Assembly: GCA_949294665.1 (NCBI GenBank)
Contig: CASFID010000073.1
Span: 1-50,561 of the forward strand
Source of the DNA: an uncultured Eubacteriales bacterium
GTDB lineage: Bacteria; Bacillota; Clostridia; Lachnospirales; Lachnospiraceae
Length of the DNA: 50,561 nucleotides
Direction: 5' to 3'
In this document: positions 1-9,294 of the stretch, one piece after another
Numbering within the stretch: position 1 is the first letter of the stretch
How the letters are laid out: the number at the start of each line of letters is the position of its first letter
Made by a program: the position numbers and the translations under genes
The notes under the pieces: model-generated
Seen by the model: only the letters and a program-made list of their open reading frames with translations
Database searches by the model: none
Told to the model about the DNA's origin: nothing

Positions 1-684
1 TATGTGGATCTCTACATTTACCATATGTGGGATTATGAGACGCCTCTTTATGATATCATGGATGGCCTTAATCGTATTGTAAAGGAAGGAAAGGTCCGGT
101 ACATTGGTATTTCCAACTGTTTTGCCTATCAGCTGGCTAAGGCAAACGCACTTGCCGAAAAAGAAGGATTTGCCAGGTTTGTCTCTGTTCAGGGACATTA
201 CAATCTGATTTTCCGGGAGGAAGAACGGGAGATGGCAAAACTCTGCGCTGAGGACAACATTGCAATGACGCCTTACAGCGCTCTGGCCAGCGGACGTCTT
301 TCAAAACATCCGGGAGAAAGCTCAAAAAGGCTGGAAGAGGACAGTTACGCCAGGCTTAAGTATGACGCAACTGCCAGACAGGATTCCGTGATCATTAACC
401 GTGTGGCCGAACTGGCAGAAAAGAGAGGCGTATCCATGACGGAGATCTCTTTGGCATGGCTGCTTACCAAGGTGGCTGCTCCGATCGCAGGAGCTACTAA
501 ACTGCACCACATTGAAGGGGCGGCCAAAGCGGTAGAACTTACCCTGACGCCCGAAGAGACTGCCTATTTAGAAGAACCTTATGTGCCGCATAAGCTTGCA
601 GGGGTGATGGCACAGAATACGCCGGCAGCTGCAAAGAAGCAGCACGTGTGGTCTACAGGCAGTCAGAAAATTGAAACGTCATAA
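1..684 (+). CDS. Aldo/keto reductase, C-terminal part (5' end outside window)
   Basis: The reading frame is open from base 1 and carries the last two thirds of an aldo/keto reductase, a cytosolic NADPH-dependent oxidoreductase with a (beta/alpha)8 barrel. The segment LYIYHMWD holds the His of the family's Asp-Tyr-Lys-His tetrad; KVRYIGISN is the conserved barrel strand after it, and PIAGATK near the end is the cofactor phosphate-binding region. About 228 residues are present against roughly 320-340 in the family, so the N-terminal part with the catalytic Asp, Tyr and Lys lies upstream of the window. The GTG at position 4 is internal, not a start. The substrate cannot be deduced. Confidence 0.9.
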   Translation, partial: YVDLYIYHMWDYETPLYDIMDGLNRIVKEGKVRYIGISNCFAYQLAKANALAEKEGFARFVSVQGHYNLIFREEEREMAKLCAEDNIAMTPYSALASGRLSKHPGESSKRLEEDSYARLKYDATARQDSVIINRVAELAEKRGVSMTEISLAWLLTKVAAPIAGATKLHHIEGAAKAVELTLTPEETAYLEEPYVPHKLAGVMAQNTPAAAKKQHVWSTGSQKIETS

Positions 685-721
685 AAAACAGAAAAGCGGA
701 TCTGATGTTATTCTGTTTTTT
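683..721. terminator. Bidirectional terminator between convergent genes
   Basis: An A6 tract followed by CAGAA at 683-693 pairs with TTCTG followed by T6 at 711-721. It works as an intrinsic terminator for the reductase on the plus strand and, read the other way, for the sigma-factor gene, whose last codons lie inside the right arm. Confidence 0.7.
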
Positions 722-2573
722 CCCAGGTAAATCCGCCCGTTACATCAGTCAGCACATCCAGATCTGTATCATAAGTCATCTCCCGGGCTTCTCCTTCGCC
801 GACAGGGGTGAGCGTATAGCTGATCACACCCTCCGGCGTGCCGGCGGCGCTGTCTATGGACATCTGATAGGTGCTTGTGTAGCGTTCCGGACGGGCAGAA
901 AGCCATTCTGTGATCGTGGCAAGTCCCGACTCTTCGATCGTAAGGCTTGCTCTCGATCCTCCGACCGGGGCCACAAAGCTGTACGAACCCACGGGGAATC
1001 CTGCGCTTTCTACCTCACTTCCCCGATCGGAACCGCCCTGCTCTGTCCCGCTGTCCTCTGTATCCAGGCTGTTTGTGGAAGAGCTGATATCTTCAATGCT
1101 CACGATCTGATACAATCCGTCCTCATCCGGCGTCAGTACAGCTTTTCTCCGGGCTGATTCCTGGACCGGATCTCCCATATAGCTCCGTTCAAACATGTAG
1201 TACAGCGTCATTTCATCTTCTGTGTATTCTGAAGAAGTGATCTCAGCCGTGCTTACATAACTGAGACTTGCAGGAGAAAACTGTATCGTATCTCCTTTCA
1301 CATAAACTCCTCGTTCTTCCATATCCCGGTCGCCTTCTGTAAACGCAAAATCACTGAATGACGCAAACATGCGGTTGACGTCTTCCAGGGAGTATTGCGG
1401 CATCCCACTGCCATCCGACGCGAATTCCCTTACCATTCCGCTGTTTTCAGAATATTCGGAAGAAGCGGAGCAGATACAGTTCAGCAGCGTCTGACAGTCC
1501 TCTGCGGTAAAACCCTGTTCGGGTATTTCCTGGGGGCCATAGGCGAGGACGTACTGCAGTTCTTCCTTTGTAAGATTTCCCGCGATCAGATTCGGATAAT
1601 CCTCATCCTGTACAGTCCGGGCAAGATCAGACGCCGGATGGTCCTGTGCATCTGTCCCTGCATCCTGTTCCTGACTCTGCTCCTGACTCTGCTCCTGCTC
1701 CTGTGCCTGCTCCTGTGCCTGCTCCTGTGCCGCCGGTTCTTCCCCGCCGGACATCAGGTGTGTGACTCCGTAAACAGAAGCGCCGCCGACCAGGCAGACT
1801 CCGATCACGGCAGCCGCTGCTTTTGCTCCTGCTGTGTGGAGCAGTCCGGCTTTCGCTGCGGTCGCTGCTCCGGATACCGGCTGTGAAGCCGATGAAGCCA
1901 CGGAGGTTCCGGCAGACGCCACAGTCTGATAAGTACCGCTCTCGTCCAGGCTGCGGAGAAGGAAGAGGAGGAGCGGCAGCGGTGCGATACCGTACAGTTC
2001 GTATCCTTTCTTCTTCAGCTCCTCGCCTTTGTTATACAGATTTTTTCTTGCATAATTTAGACGGGATTTCACTGTGTTTTCCGGGCATCCGAGCGCAGAG
2101 GCGACCTCGCGGGTAGTAAGGCCTTCAAAGTAGTGCATCAGGACACAGATCCGCTGTTCGTCTGAGAGAGAATCGATCATTTCCCTTAACAGATCATTTC
2201 TTTCCTGCTCCGTATAGGAAACTTCCGGCTGATTCCTGATATCAACGTCTTCAATCCGGTCTTCAAACGGTTCGCTTTCGTCCTCCGGCTGTATATCGGA
2301 AAACAGCGTCGGATTCTTTTTCAGCAATGCATTTTTTGCCGTATTGGCCACGATCATTCCAAACCACGACGGAAATTTCTCGGGGACTTTCAGTGTGTCC
2401 AGCTTCGCGAATGCTTTGACATAGGCGTCCTGCATGACGTCTTCCGCCGCTTCCTTATTTTTCATATACTGGAGAGCCAGATTGTATTTGCCCTTGTATG
2501 TGGCCTGATATAAAAAGGTATATCCCCGTTGGTCCCCTGCCTTTGCAAGGGCGATAGCTTCTGCGTAGGTCAT
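708..2573 (-). CDS. ECF-type RNA polymerase sigma factor fused to a transmembrane and extracytoplasmic domain
   Basis: A 621-residue protein. Residues 1-85 form sigma region 2 (AAEDVMQDAYVKAF), and about 120-185 form region 4 with the helix-turn-helix TTREVASALGCPENTVKSR. ECF sigma factors normally end near residue 180-200; here a low-complexity Ala/Ser stretch, one hydrophobic helix (about 251-272), a Gln/Glu repeat linker (about 283-303) and a soluble domain of about 310 residues follow, presumably outside the membrane. The start is the ATG at 2571-2573 because AAGGAAGGGG lies just upstream; an in-frame extension further upstream has no ribosome site. It lies 19 nt downstream of the glycine-rich membrane protein, so the two are probably one operon. 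The C-terminal domain is not recognised and may be a built-in sensor or anti-sigma part (inference). Confidence 0.85.
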   Translation of the reverse strand: MTYAEAIALAKAGDQRGYTFLYQATYKGKYNLALQYMKNKEAAEDVMQDAYVKAFAKLDTLKVPEKFPSWFGMIVANTAKNALLKKNPTLFSDIQPEDESEPFEDRIEDVDIRNQPEVSYTEQERNDLLREMIDSLSDEQRICVLMHYFEGLTTREVASALGCPENTVKSRLNYARKNLYNKGEELKKKGYELYGIAPLPLLLFLLRSLDESGTYQTVASAGTSVASSASQPVSGAATAAKAGLLHTAGAKAAAAVIGVCLVGGASVYGVTHLMSGGEEPAAQEQAQEQAQEQEQSQEQSQEQDAGTDAQDHPASDLARTVQDEDYPNLIAGNLTKEELQYVLAYGPQEIPEQGFTAEDCQTLLNCICSASSEYSENSGMVREFASDGSGMPQYSLEDVNRMFASFSDFAFTEGDRDMEERGVYVKGDTIQFSPASLSYVSTAEITSSEYTEDEMTLYYMFERSYMGDPVQESARRKAVLTPDEDGLYQIVSIEDISSSTNSLDTEDSGTEQGGSDRGSEVESAGFPVGSYSFVAPVGGSRASLTIEESGLATITEWLSARPERYTSTYQMSIDSAAGTPEGVISYTLTPVGEGEAREMTYDTDLDVLTDVTGGFTWEKTE

Positions 2574-2592
2574 TTTTTCCCCTTCCTTTTTC

Positions 2593-3534
2593 TTACTGCT
2601 GTGAGTCGTAATCCTCCTGTTCCTTCCGCCCGCTCCGTTTTGCAACAATGATTCCTGCGATGATCACGACGACACAGATGACTGCAAAGATGGCGGCGGC
2701 CTTTATCAGTGAGCCGTTCCCGCCGCCTTCGATGTGCATGATGTTATCGGCAGTTTCGTGGAACGTCGTCCCTATAAACTCGGCAATGCTCAGATCCAGA
2801 TTATTATAATTCATGTCAAAATAGCTCCAGAATATCGTTTCTGCCTCGGCATCCATAACAGAATAGGCGGCTGAACCGTAATAGATATAAAACGTCCCGT
2901 CCATGTCTTCCGAGTCGTTCTCACATGCAAAATAAGCCAGGATCATATGCCCGTTATCTGTAAATGTATTCTTATAGACCTGCGCCAGATACTTCTCGGC
3001 AGCAGACTCATTCCACCGTCCATTGTCCCACAGAGAACCGTCATACTCCAGGAGCATGACATAGGGCTGGATGCCGGTCCTGGAGTAAAAGTATTTCAGC
3101 CCGTCTGTGAGATCCTCATCATGACGGATAAACCCCAGCTCATCAAGATACCATTCTCCGTAAGTATCTGTGCCGGTCACAGCGGTGCGCTCAGTGCGTG
3201 AGGGGGCTACCTCGGTGCTATCCGATGAGGAGCCGCCGCCCGGTCCAAGCCGGCTAAAAGCGATCAGAACAAAAATGAGCAGGATGATGACCGTGGAACA
3301 TCCTCCGCCCCTGCGGCCCGGTCCGCCCCATCCGAAAAAACCGCCGGAAAAGATCGGACCTCCCCATCTCCTGCGAGGACCTCCCCATCGGGGTATGTGG
3401 GGACCTCCCGGCGGGGGGCCGCCAAATCCGGGGCCGCCTGCGCCTCCTCCGCCGAATCCGCCTGCGCCTCTTCCGCCGAACGAGCGTCCTCCCGAATGAC
3501 CGCCACCTCCGTGTGAACCGCTGCCTCTGCCCAT
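2593..3534 (-). CDS. Glycine-rich membrane protein with two transmembrane helices
   Basis: A 313-residue protein. The first 78 residues are almost entirely Gly/Pro/Arg/Phe repeats. A hydrophobic helix follows at 80-95 (CSTVIILLIFVLIAF), then a folded domain of about 180 residues (WYLDELGFI ... GLKYFYSRTGIQPYVMLL) that is probably exposed outside the cell, and a second helix near 276-299. The folded part resembles TPM/YgcG-like extracytoplasmic domains, but that is a weak family guess. The ATG at 3532-3534 has AGGAAAGGAG upstream and is preferred over an in-frame extension of more than 100 residues that lacks a start signal. It is co-oriented and probably co-transcribed with the sigma-factor gene downstream and may take part in its signalling (inference). 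Confidence 0.75.
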   Translation of the reverse strand: MGRGSGSHGGGGHSGGRSFGGRGAGGFGGGGAGGPGFGGPPPGGPHIPRWGGPRRRWGGPIFSGGFFGWGGPGRRGGGCSTVIILLIFVLIAFSRLGPGGGSSSDSTEVAPSRTERTAVTGTDTYGEWYLDELGFIRHDEDLTDGLKYFYSRTGIQPYVMLLEYDGSLWDNGRWNESAAEKYLAQVYKNTFTDNGHMILAYFACENDSEDMDGTFYIYYGSAAYSVMDAEAETIFWSYFDMNYNNLDLSIAEFIGTTFHETADNIMHIEGGGNGSLIKAAAIFAVICVVVIIAGIIVAKRSGRKEQEDYDSQQ

Positions 3535-3621
3535 AATGTGCCGCTCCTTTCCTGCGCTGCATATGCTGTAAAATATGTTTATATTATAGAGAAAAGAAAG
3601 CGAAATAACAACAGAAAGTGT

Positions 3622-3645
3622 GATATACTTGTTATAGAGTATATC
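3622..3645. promoter_or_regulatory. Inverted repeat upstream of the GGDEF gene
   Basis: GATATAC at 3622-3628 is mirrored by GTATATC at 3639-3645, with 10 nt between the arms. It lies just upstream of the AGGAGG ribosome site of the GGDEF gene, in the divergent spacer to the glycine-rich protein. It could be an operator; no regulator is evident nearby. Confidence 0.35.
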
Positions 3646-3661
3646 AGGAGGAGTTGCCAAG

Positions 3662-5650
3662 ATGAGCAAAAAAACAAAGATCCATTGGCAGAGTTCGATG
3701 ATCGTAACGGTTCTGTTGATTTTTTTGATCGTCCTTATATCTCTGACCATTACAAACCGGATCAACAATATGGAAGAAGCAAGAAGCCTGAACAGGCTCA
3801 GGGTGGAAGCGAGAAATGTCATCAGTACAGTAAAGACGGAGATGCTCAATGACAGCGAGGAACTGGAACTGCTGGCCAGGGTAATATCAGAATATGAGGA
3901 CATGACGTCTCCGGATCTCTGGAACATTATTGATTCCTATGACACGGTAGGGGCGATCTCACGTCTCGAACTGCTGCTGCCGGGAGATATTATCCTCACG
4001 ACGGGAGGAAATCAGATCAGTTCCGGAGGAAATCTGTCCTTTGAGAAAGAGGCGGCGCAGGGAGCGCATATCAGTGACCGCGAGGCTGATCTGGTCAGCG
4101 AAGGCGAGTACGTTGTCCGTAACTATGTGCCTGTCATGAGGGGAGAAGAGACAGTCGCCATGCTGTGCGGAGTCGTTGAGCTGGGAGCTCTCCCGGAAGA
4201 GATCACGTTTGCCCCCTATGGAAACAAAGCGGCGATCTATATCATAGATGCGGGCACCGGCAATTTCCTGATGGATACATGGCATAATAAGCCAGAGGGC
4301 AATATCTGGCAACTCGGGAAGCGTGAGATGGCGCCGGGCTACGATCATGAGCAGCTAAAGCAGGGGATGATAAACGGAGAGACGGGATATGTTGTATTTG
4401 CCTCGGAGACGATAGGAGAATATCTTTATTTCTACTATGAGCCGATCGGGATAAACAGATGGCAGCTGGCTCTGTCGGTGCCGGAGAGCGTTGTGTTCGA
4501 GAGCGCGTACTTTATACGCTATATTCTGAATATCTTTCTTGTGTCCGAAGGAGTATGCCTTGTACTCTATTTCTTCTGGATGCTCCATTATGTGAGGAGG
4601 GAGACGAGTGCGAAGCAGCGGCAGCTCGACACGATCCAGTATATATATGATGTGGAGAAGCTTCTGTTCAACGCCCATGAGCAGTCCGAAAATGTCACAA
4701 CTGCGTTGAGCAAGGTCGCAGAAATGACCAGGGCAGAGTGTGTGATCCTCTGGATATCGGGAGACTGCGGCGTAAAAGACTGTTACAGGTGGTGCAGAGA
4801 CGGCAGCAGGACGCCTCCTGATGAAGCGGCCGAGGAGAGGTTTTTCCGGGGGCTCATGAGATACTTTGCCGGCGGCACAGGCGAGCTGATCGCCCGAAAT
4901 GCGGCGGAATTAAAACAGAAGCTGCCGGGGGTGGAGACGGAGAAAGAGAAAATTTGTCTCCTGTCCTTGATCGCGGTGCCTGTTCCCGAGATGTCGGGAG
5001 GAGCCTGCGGAGTGCTTGCGTGCTTTGGCGTGCCGGGCAGAGAGATGGAGCCCGGTCTGCTCAGAAATGTTGATTTCAGTTTCAGCATGTTCTGTTACAA
5101 CTTAAGATCCTATGATATGATCAGATTACAGGGGGAGATGGATATCCTTTCAGGTCTTCTCAACCGCAATCGCTATGAAAAGGATCTTCCTGTATACAAG
5201 GAGAAATACAAGACGTCGCTGGCGTGCATCTATATCGATGTAAATGGGCTGCACGAACTGAATAACAGCAGAGGACATGAGGCCGGAGACCGGCTGATAA
5301 GAGTTGTCGCGGCGCATATCTGCGCGGCGTACGGAGAAGAACACACATATCGGATTGGCGGCGATGAGTTTGTTGCGATCGCCGTGGACCAGGACAGAAA
5401 GGCCGTCTATGACAAGTGCTCGGAAATCGAATATAACCTGCGGCAGAAGGGAATACATATATCTGCGGGGATACAGTGGGAAGAGCAGGTCGACTCGGTG
5501 GATACGCTGATAAAAGCCGCAGAGAAGAAGATGTATCAGGCGAAAAGAGTGTTCTATCAGCAGGCTGCCCATGACCGGCGGAACAGAGAACGAATAGATT
5601 TTGACTTAGATAAAGGAGAGAATGATCATGAAGATGAAGATTCGGAATAA
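3662..5650 (+). CDS. Membrane-bound GGDEF protein (putative diguanylate cyclase) with extracytoplasmic sensor and GAF-like domain
   Basis: A 662-residue protein. Transmembrane helices at about 11-31 and 286-308 enclose an extracytoplasmic domain of about 250 residues (Cache-like by layout). A GAF-like region spans about 330-480 and a C-terminal GGDEF domain about 492-635. The signature RIGGDEF is intact (564-570), as are the DVNGL and GHEAGD segments that bind metal and GTP in the family, so cyclic di-GMP synthesis is plausible. No RxxD product-inhibition site is visible five residues before GGDEF. The start has AGGAGG about 8 nt upstream. Its end overlaps the GH3 gene by 23 nt, implying translational coupling. 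Ligand and output are unknown. Confidence 0.88.
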   Translation: MSKKTKIHWQSSMIVTVLLIFLIVLISLTITNRINNMEEARSLNRLRVEARNVISTVKTEMLNDSEELELLARVISEYEDMTSPDLWNIIDSYDTVGAISRLELLLPGDIILTTGGNQISSGGNLSFEKEAAQGAHISDREADLVSEGEYVVRNYVPVMRGEETVAMLCGVVELGALPEEITFAPYGNKAAIYIIDAGTGNFLMDTWHNKPEGNIWQLGKREMAPGYDHEQLKQGMINGETGYVVFASETIGEYLYFYYEPIGINRWQLALSVPESVVFESAYFIRYILNIFLVSEGVCLVLYFFWMLHYVRRETSAKQRQLDTIQYIYDVEKLLFNAHEQSENVTTALSKVAEMTRAECVILWISGDCGVKDCYRWCRDGSRTPPDEAAEERFFRGLMRYFAGGTGELIARNAAELKQKLPGVETEKEKICLLSLIAVPVPEMSGGACGVLACFGVPGREMEPGLLRNVDFSFSMFCYNLRSYDMIRLQGEMDILSGLLNRNRYEKDLPVYKEKYKTSLACIYIDVNGLHELNNSRGHEAGDRLIRVVAAHICAAYGEEHTYRIGGDEFVAIAVDQDRKAVYDKCSEIEYNLRQKGIHISAGIQWEEQVDSVDTLIKAAEKKMYQAKRVFYQQAAHDRRNRERIDFDLDKGENDHEDEDSE

Positions 5651-8123
5651 GGCTGCATTTACTGACGAGATGACACCTCTTGAGGAGGAGAACGCCCGGG
5701 CGTCCTATGAGGCCGCCCTTGAGGGTATCGTCCTTCTGGAAAATGACGGGACGCTTCCGCTTGCTCCGGGGAAAGTAGCCCTTTACGGAGCCGGAGCAGG
5801 TATGACGATAAAAGGGGGCACAGGATCCGGCGAGGTCAATGAGCGCCATGCGGTCTCCATCCTGGAGGGAATGGAAAGCGCCGGCTTTACAGTGACTACC
5901 AGAAGATGGATCGACGCATATGCCGGGGAATACAGAAAAGGCGAGGAAGAGTATGCCGCCATGTTCAGGCGCAGGATGATGAAATTTGACTCGGTGAATA
6001 TGATGGGCAGTCCATATCAGTATCCGTTCGGACAGCCGGTGACGGTCAGAGATATCAAAGATTCGGATACGGATACATGCATCTATGTAGTGGCAAGACA
6101 GGCAGGAGAGAGCGCAGACCGCAGACTGGAGAGACATGAGTACTCCCTGTCGGAGGAAGAGAAAGCGAATCTGGCCATGTGCGCTGCAAACTATGAAAAG
6201 ATGATCGTCGTAGTCAATGTAGGCGCTGTATTTGATATGAGTTTTCTTGACGAGATCACGGGAATCGGCGCCGTCGTGTATTATGCCCAGCAGGGAATGA
6301 AAGGCGGAAGTGCGTTTGCAGACCTGATCTGTGGAAAGGTATCGCCGTCGGCAAAGACAGTGGATACCTGGCCGAAGAAATACGAGGACATTCCATTCGC
6401 CATGGAATACAGCTATCTCAATGGAAACACAGACGAGGAATATTACAGAGAAGGGATCTATGTGGGCTATCGTTATTTTGACACATTTGATGTGGAGCCG
6501 AGATATCCGTTCGGATACGGCCTTTCTTATACGTCGTTTTCCATAGAACCGGGCAGGGCAGGAGCAGACGGAACGAAAGTGACTCTCCCGGTAAAAGTCA
6601 CCAACACTGGAGACACATATACCGGAAAAGAAGTGATCCAGCTCTATGTGAGCTGCCCGCAGGCGGAGCAGGCAAAGGAGTACCAGAAGCTGGCCGCCTT
6701 TGCCAAGACCGGCGCGCTTAAGCCCGGTGAGAGCGAGGTCGTATCGCTGACATTTGATATGAGGGATCTCGCATCCTACCGCGAGGACGATGCGGCGTTT
6801 GTGCTGGAGAAAGGAGACTATATCCTGCGCTGCGGAAACTCCAGCAGGGATACTTCATTTGCGGCGGTGATCGTGCTGGATGAGGACGCCGTGACAGAGC
6901 GCTGTACGAATATCTGTCCGGGGACGGATACTGTGCAGGAGATAACGCCTCCGCTGACATCGGATACCGGTGAGGAGCAGGATGCAGATCTGGAACGCAT
7001 CCTGATAAAAGCGGAGGATATCCGTACAGAACAACATCATTACAGTGTGCCGGAGACGTACTCTTCCCCGGAGACAGACGCCATCTTAAACGTCCTGACA
7101 GACGGGGAACTCTGCGACGTCGTATCAGGCGCCGGAGCGACGGGAGGAGGGCCGAAGTTCTTCGACGCTCCGGGGTCCGCCGGATATACGACGGGAAAAC
7201 TTCTGGACAAAGGACTGCCGAACGTCTGTCTGGCGGACGGACCGGCCGGCCTGCGTCTCCAGAGAACGTCCGCCGTGTCGAGAAGCGGCAGGCTGAAAGG
7301 CGTGGAGCCGATGATCTCGTTTATGAACTATTTCCCCGGCATCATGAAAAGCGTAATGCTTGGAAACCCGGAGAAACGGCCATGCGTCTATCAGTTCGCC
7401 ACATCATTCCCGACAGGCCTTGCTCTTGCGCAGTCATGGAACACGGACCTTGTGGAGCAGACAGGCAGAGCAGTCGGGAAAGAGATGGAGAGATACGGCG
7501 TCACATACTGGCTTGCTCCGGGGATGAATATTCACAGGAACCCACTGTGCGGACGTAATTTTGAGTATTATTCAGAAGATCCGTACCTGTCAGGCTGGAT
7601 GGCGGCAGCCATGAGCCGCGGCGTGCAGTCGAGACGGGGATGCTATGTGACGATCAAGCATTTCTGCTGCAATAATCAGGAGGACAACCGGAACCGTATG
7701 AGTTCCAATGTAAACGAGAGAGCTCTCCGGGAGATCTATCTGAGAGGATTTCAGATCGCCTTGCGAGAGGGCGGCGCGAAAGCCGTCATGTCGAGCTATA
7801 ACAAAGTCAACGGAGTCTATACAAATAACAGTTACGATCTGCTTACGAAAGTGCTGCGCAATGAGTGGGGATTCGACGGACTTGTGATGACGGACTGGTT
7901 CGCCACGGGCAAAGGCCTGGGAAGTCACAGCGCGGCTATCGAAGCCGGCAACGATCTCATCATGCCGGGCGGAAACGGCGTGTCCAGGGAACTGAGAAGA
8001 GAGCTGAGGGCAGGACAGCTTGACAGAGCGGCGCTGATAAGATGTGCGGCCAATGTGGTCCGTGGAATCACAGGTTCGAGGATATATCAGGCATACAGGA
8101 AGATGATGTTGAAAAAGGAGTAA
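5628..8123 (+). CDS. Glycoside hydrolase family 3 beta-glucosidase-like enzyme with permuted domain order
   Basis: An 831-residue protein. The usual GH3 C-terminal alpha/beta sandwich comes first (LLENDGTLPL at 36-45), then a fibronectin type III-like domain (about 310-385), and the catalytic barrel is last (about 480-820). Barrel landmarks are LADGPAGLRL (about 535), KHFCCNNQ (about 679), and MTDWFATG with the presumed nucleophile Asp756. This permuted order is known from ruminal and clostridial beta-glucosidases. No signal peptide is seen, so it probably acts in the cytoplasm on imported oligosaccharides or glycosides. Starts at 5622, 5628 and 5634 are in frame; 5628 is chosen because AAGGAG (5613-5618) then lies 9 nt away. 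The gene overlaps the GGDEF gene. Exact substrate unknown. Confidence 0.92.
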   Translation: MKMKIRNKAAFTDEMTPLEEENARASYEAALEGIVLLENDGTLPLAPGKVALYGAGAGMTIKGGTGSGEVNERHAVSILEGMESAGFTVTTRRWIDAYAGEYRKGEEEYAAMFRRRMMKFDSVNMMGSPYQYPFGQPVTVRDIKDSDTDTCIYVVARQAGESADRRLERHEYSLSEEEKANLAMCAANYEKMIVVVNVGAVFDMSFLDEITGIGAVVYYAQQGMKGGSAFADLICGKVSPSAKTVDTWPKKYEDIPFAMEYSYLNGNTDEEYYREGIYVGYRYFDTFDVEPRYPFGYGLSYTSFSIEPGRAGADGTKVTLPVKVTNTGDTYTGKEVIQLYVSCPQAEQAKEYQKLAAFAKTGALKPGESEVVSLTFDMRDLASYREDDAAFVLEKGDYILRCGNSSRDTSFAAVIVLDEDAVTERCTNICPGTDTVQEITPPLTSDTGEEQDADLERILIKAEDIRTEQHHYSVPETYSSPETDAILNVLTDGELCDVVSGAGATGGGPKFFDAPGSAGYTTGKLLDKGLPNVCLADGPAGLRLQRTSAVSRSGRLKGVEPMISFMNYFPGIMKSVMLGNPEKRPCVYQFATSFPTGLALAQSWNTDLVEQTGRAVGKEMERYGVTYWLAPGMNIHRNPLCGRNFEYYSEDPYLSGWMAAAMSRGVQSRRGCYVTIKHFCCNNQEDNRNRMSSNVNERALREIYLRGFQIALREGGAKAVMSSYNKVNGVYTNNSYDLLTKVLRNEWGFDGLVMTDWFATGKGLGSHSAAIEAGNDLIMPGGNGVSRELRRELRAGQLDRAALIRCAANVVRGITGSRIYQAYRKMMLKKE

Positions 8124-8127
8124 GACA

Positions 8128-9222
8128 TTGCCATTGACTGAAAAATGTAAAAAACAGTATCATCCGATCAGAAACCGTCTTACGGCAGCGGCCGTCCTTC
8201 TTATCCTGAGCGCCGGGCTGATGCTCCTGTCATCCCGCAAGCCTGATTTTGCGCAGTGGTACTCGGAACATATCTACCCCCTGCTTGTGACTACGGTGGG
8301 AAGGGCGAGCGGTCTGTTTCCCTTTTCTGTATCAGAGGCGGGCATCTGTTTACTGCTCATTGTTTTTGTGGTGACGCTGGTGCGGATGCTGTCTGCAGTA
8401 TCCCGCGCCGCCGCTGCATCGTGGCTCTCGGGTGTGCTCCTCTGCGTCGGCATCCTGGCATTTCTTTATGTGTCATGCTGCGGGATCAACTACCACCGGC
8501 GTTCTTTCTCGGAGGAGGAAGGAATCGTTACACAGAAGTATAATGCGGATATGCTCGAGGATGTCTGCCGCTGGCTGACAGACGAGGTGAACGCACGGGC
8601 GGACAGGGTGTCCCGTGATGCGGACGGAGTTATGGAACTTGACGGATCCGAGAAACGGAAAGCGGTGGAGGCTATGCACCGTCTTGCAAAAGAGTTTTCT
8701 TCGCTTGAGGGATACTACCCACAGCCAAAGGAACTCATTGTGTCGGAGATCTTGTCTTATCAGGGACTTACCGGTATCTATCTCCCTTTTACGATAGAGG
8801 CCAACTACAATGGGGATATGACCGCCTATGACAAGCCGTTTACCGTCTGTCATGAGCTGTCGCATCTGCGGGGATTTATGCAGGAACAGGAGGCGAATTT
8901 CATCGCGTTTCTCGCCTGTATCTCCTCGGAGTATATGGATTTCCAGTACAGCGGATACCTCTCAGGATGGGTGTACTGCATGAATGCGCTGTACCGTGCG
9001 GATTACTCGGGCTGGGAGGAGGTCAGGGCGCTTCTGAGCGAAGAAGCCGAGCCGGATCTCCTGGCCAATAATGAATTCTGGGACCGGCATGAGGGCGTGA
9101 TATCCGAGACGTCGGAACGCATAAACGATACATATCTCAAAGCAAACGGACAGGTGGACGGCGTACAGAGCTACGACCGGATGGTGGACCTGATCGTGGC
9201 ATATTTCAGCGGCAGAGTATAA
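8128..9222 (+). CDS. DUF3810 family membrane protein with zinc-metallopeptidase-like motif
   Basis: A 364-residue protein with three hydrophobic helices in the first 115 residues followed by a soluble domain. HELSH at 242-246 is an HExxH zinc motif, and Glu255 in the QEQEAN segment that follows is placed like the third ligand of gluzincins, so a membrane-linked peptidase is plausible. This pattern is typical of DUF3810, whose function is not established. The start is a TTG at 8128 with AAAAGGAG ending 7 nt upstream; that ribosome site lies in the last codons of the GH3 gene, so the two are likely one transcript. Confidence 0.8.
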   Translation: MPLTEKCKKQYHPIRNRLTAAAVLLILSAGLMLLSSRKPDFAQWYSEHIYPLLVTTVGRASGLFPFSVSEAGICLLLIVFVVTLVRMLSAVSRAAAASWLSGVLLCVGILAFLYVSCCGINYHRRSFSEEEGIVTQKYNADMLEDVCRWLTDEVNARADRVSRDADGVMELDGSEKRKAVEAMHRLAKEFSSLEGYYPQPKELIVSEILSYQGLTGIYLPFTIEANYNGDMTAYDKPFTVCHELSHLRGFMQEQEANFIAFLACISSEYMDFQYSGYLSGWVYCMNALYRADYSGWEEVRALLSEEAEPDLLANNEFWDRHEGVISETSERINDTYLKANGQVDGVQSYDRMVDLIVAYFSGRV

Positions 9223-9294
9223 AGGCGGGTGTTCACAAAGCAGGATGAATGCGGTAAAATAGAAATAAATTTTTGATAGAAAGGAAACAGGATT

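Noticed and set aside
3535-3927. N-terminal extension of the glycine-rich membrane protein gene
   Set aside because: The extended frame overlaps the divergent GGDEF gene and lacks a start signal, whereas the ATG at 3532-3534 has a strong ribosome site.
5160-6137. 325-codon minus-strand ORF across the GGDEF / GH3 junction
   Set aside because: Both plus-strand genes are certain and motif-complete; this is a shadow frame rich in Cys, His and Arg.
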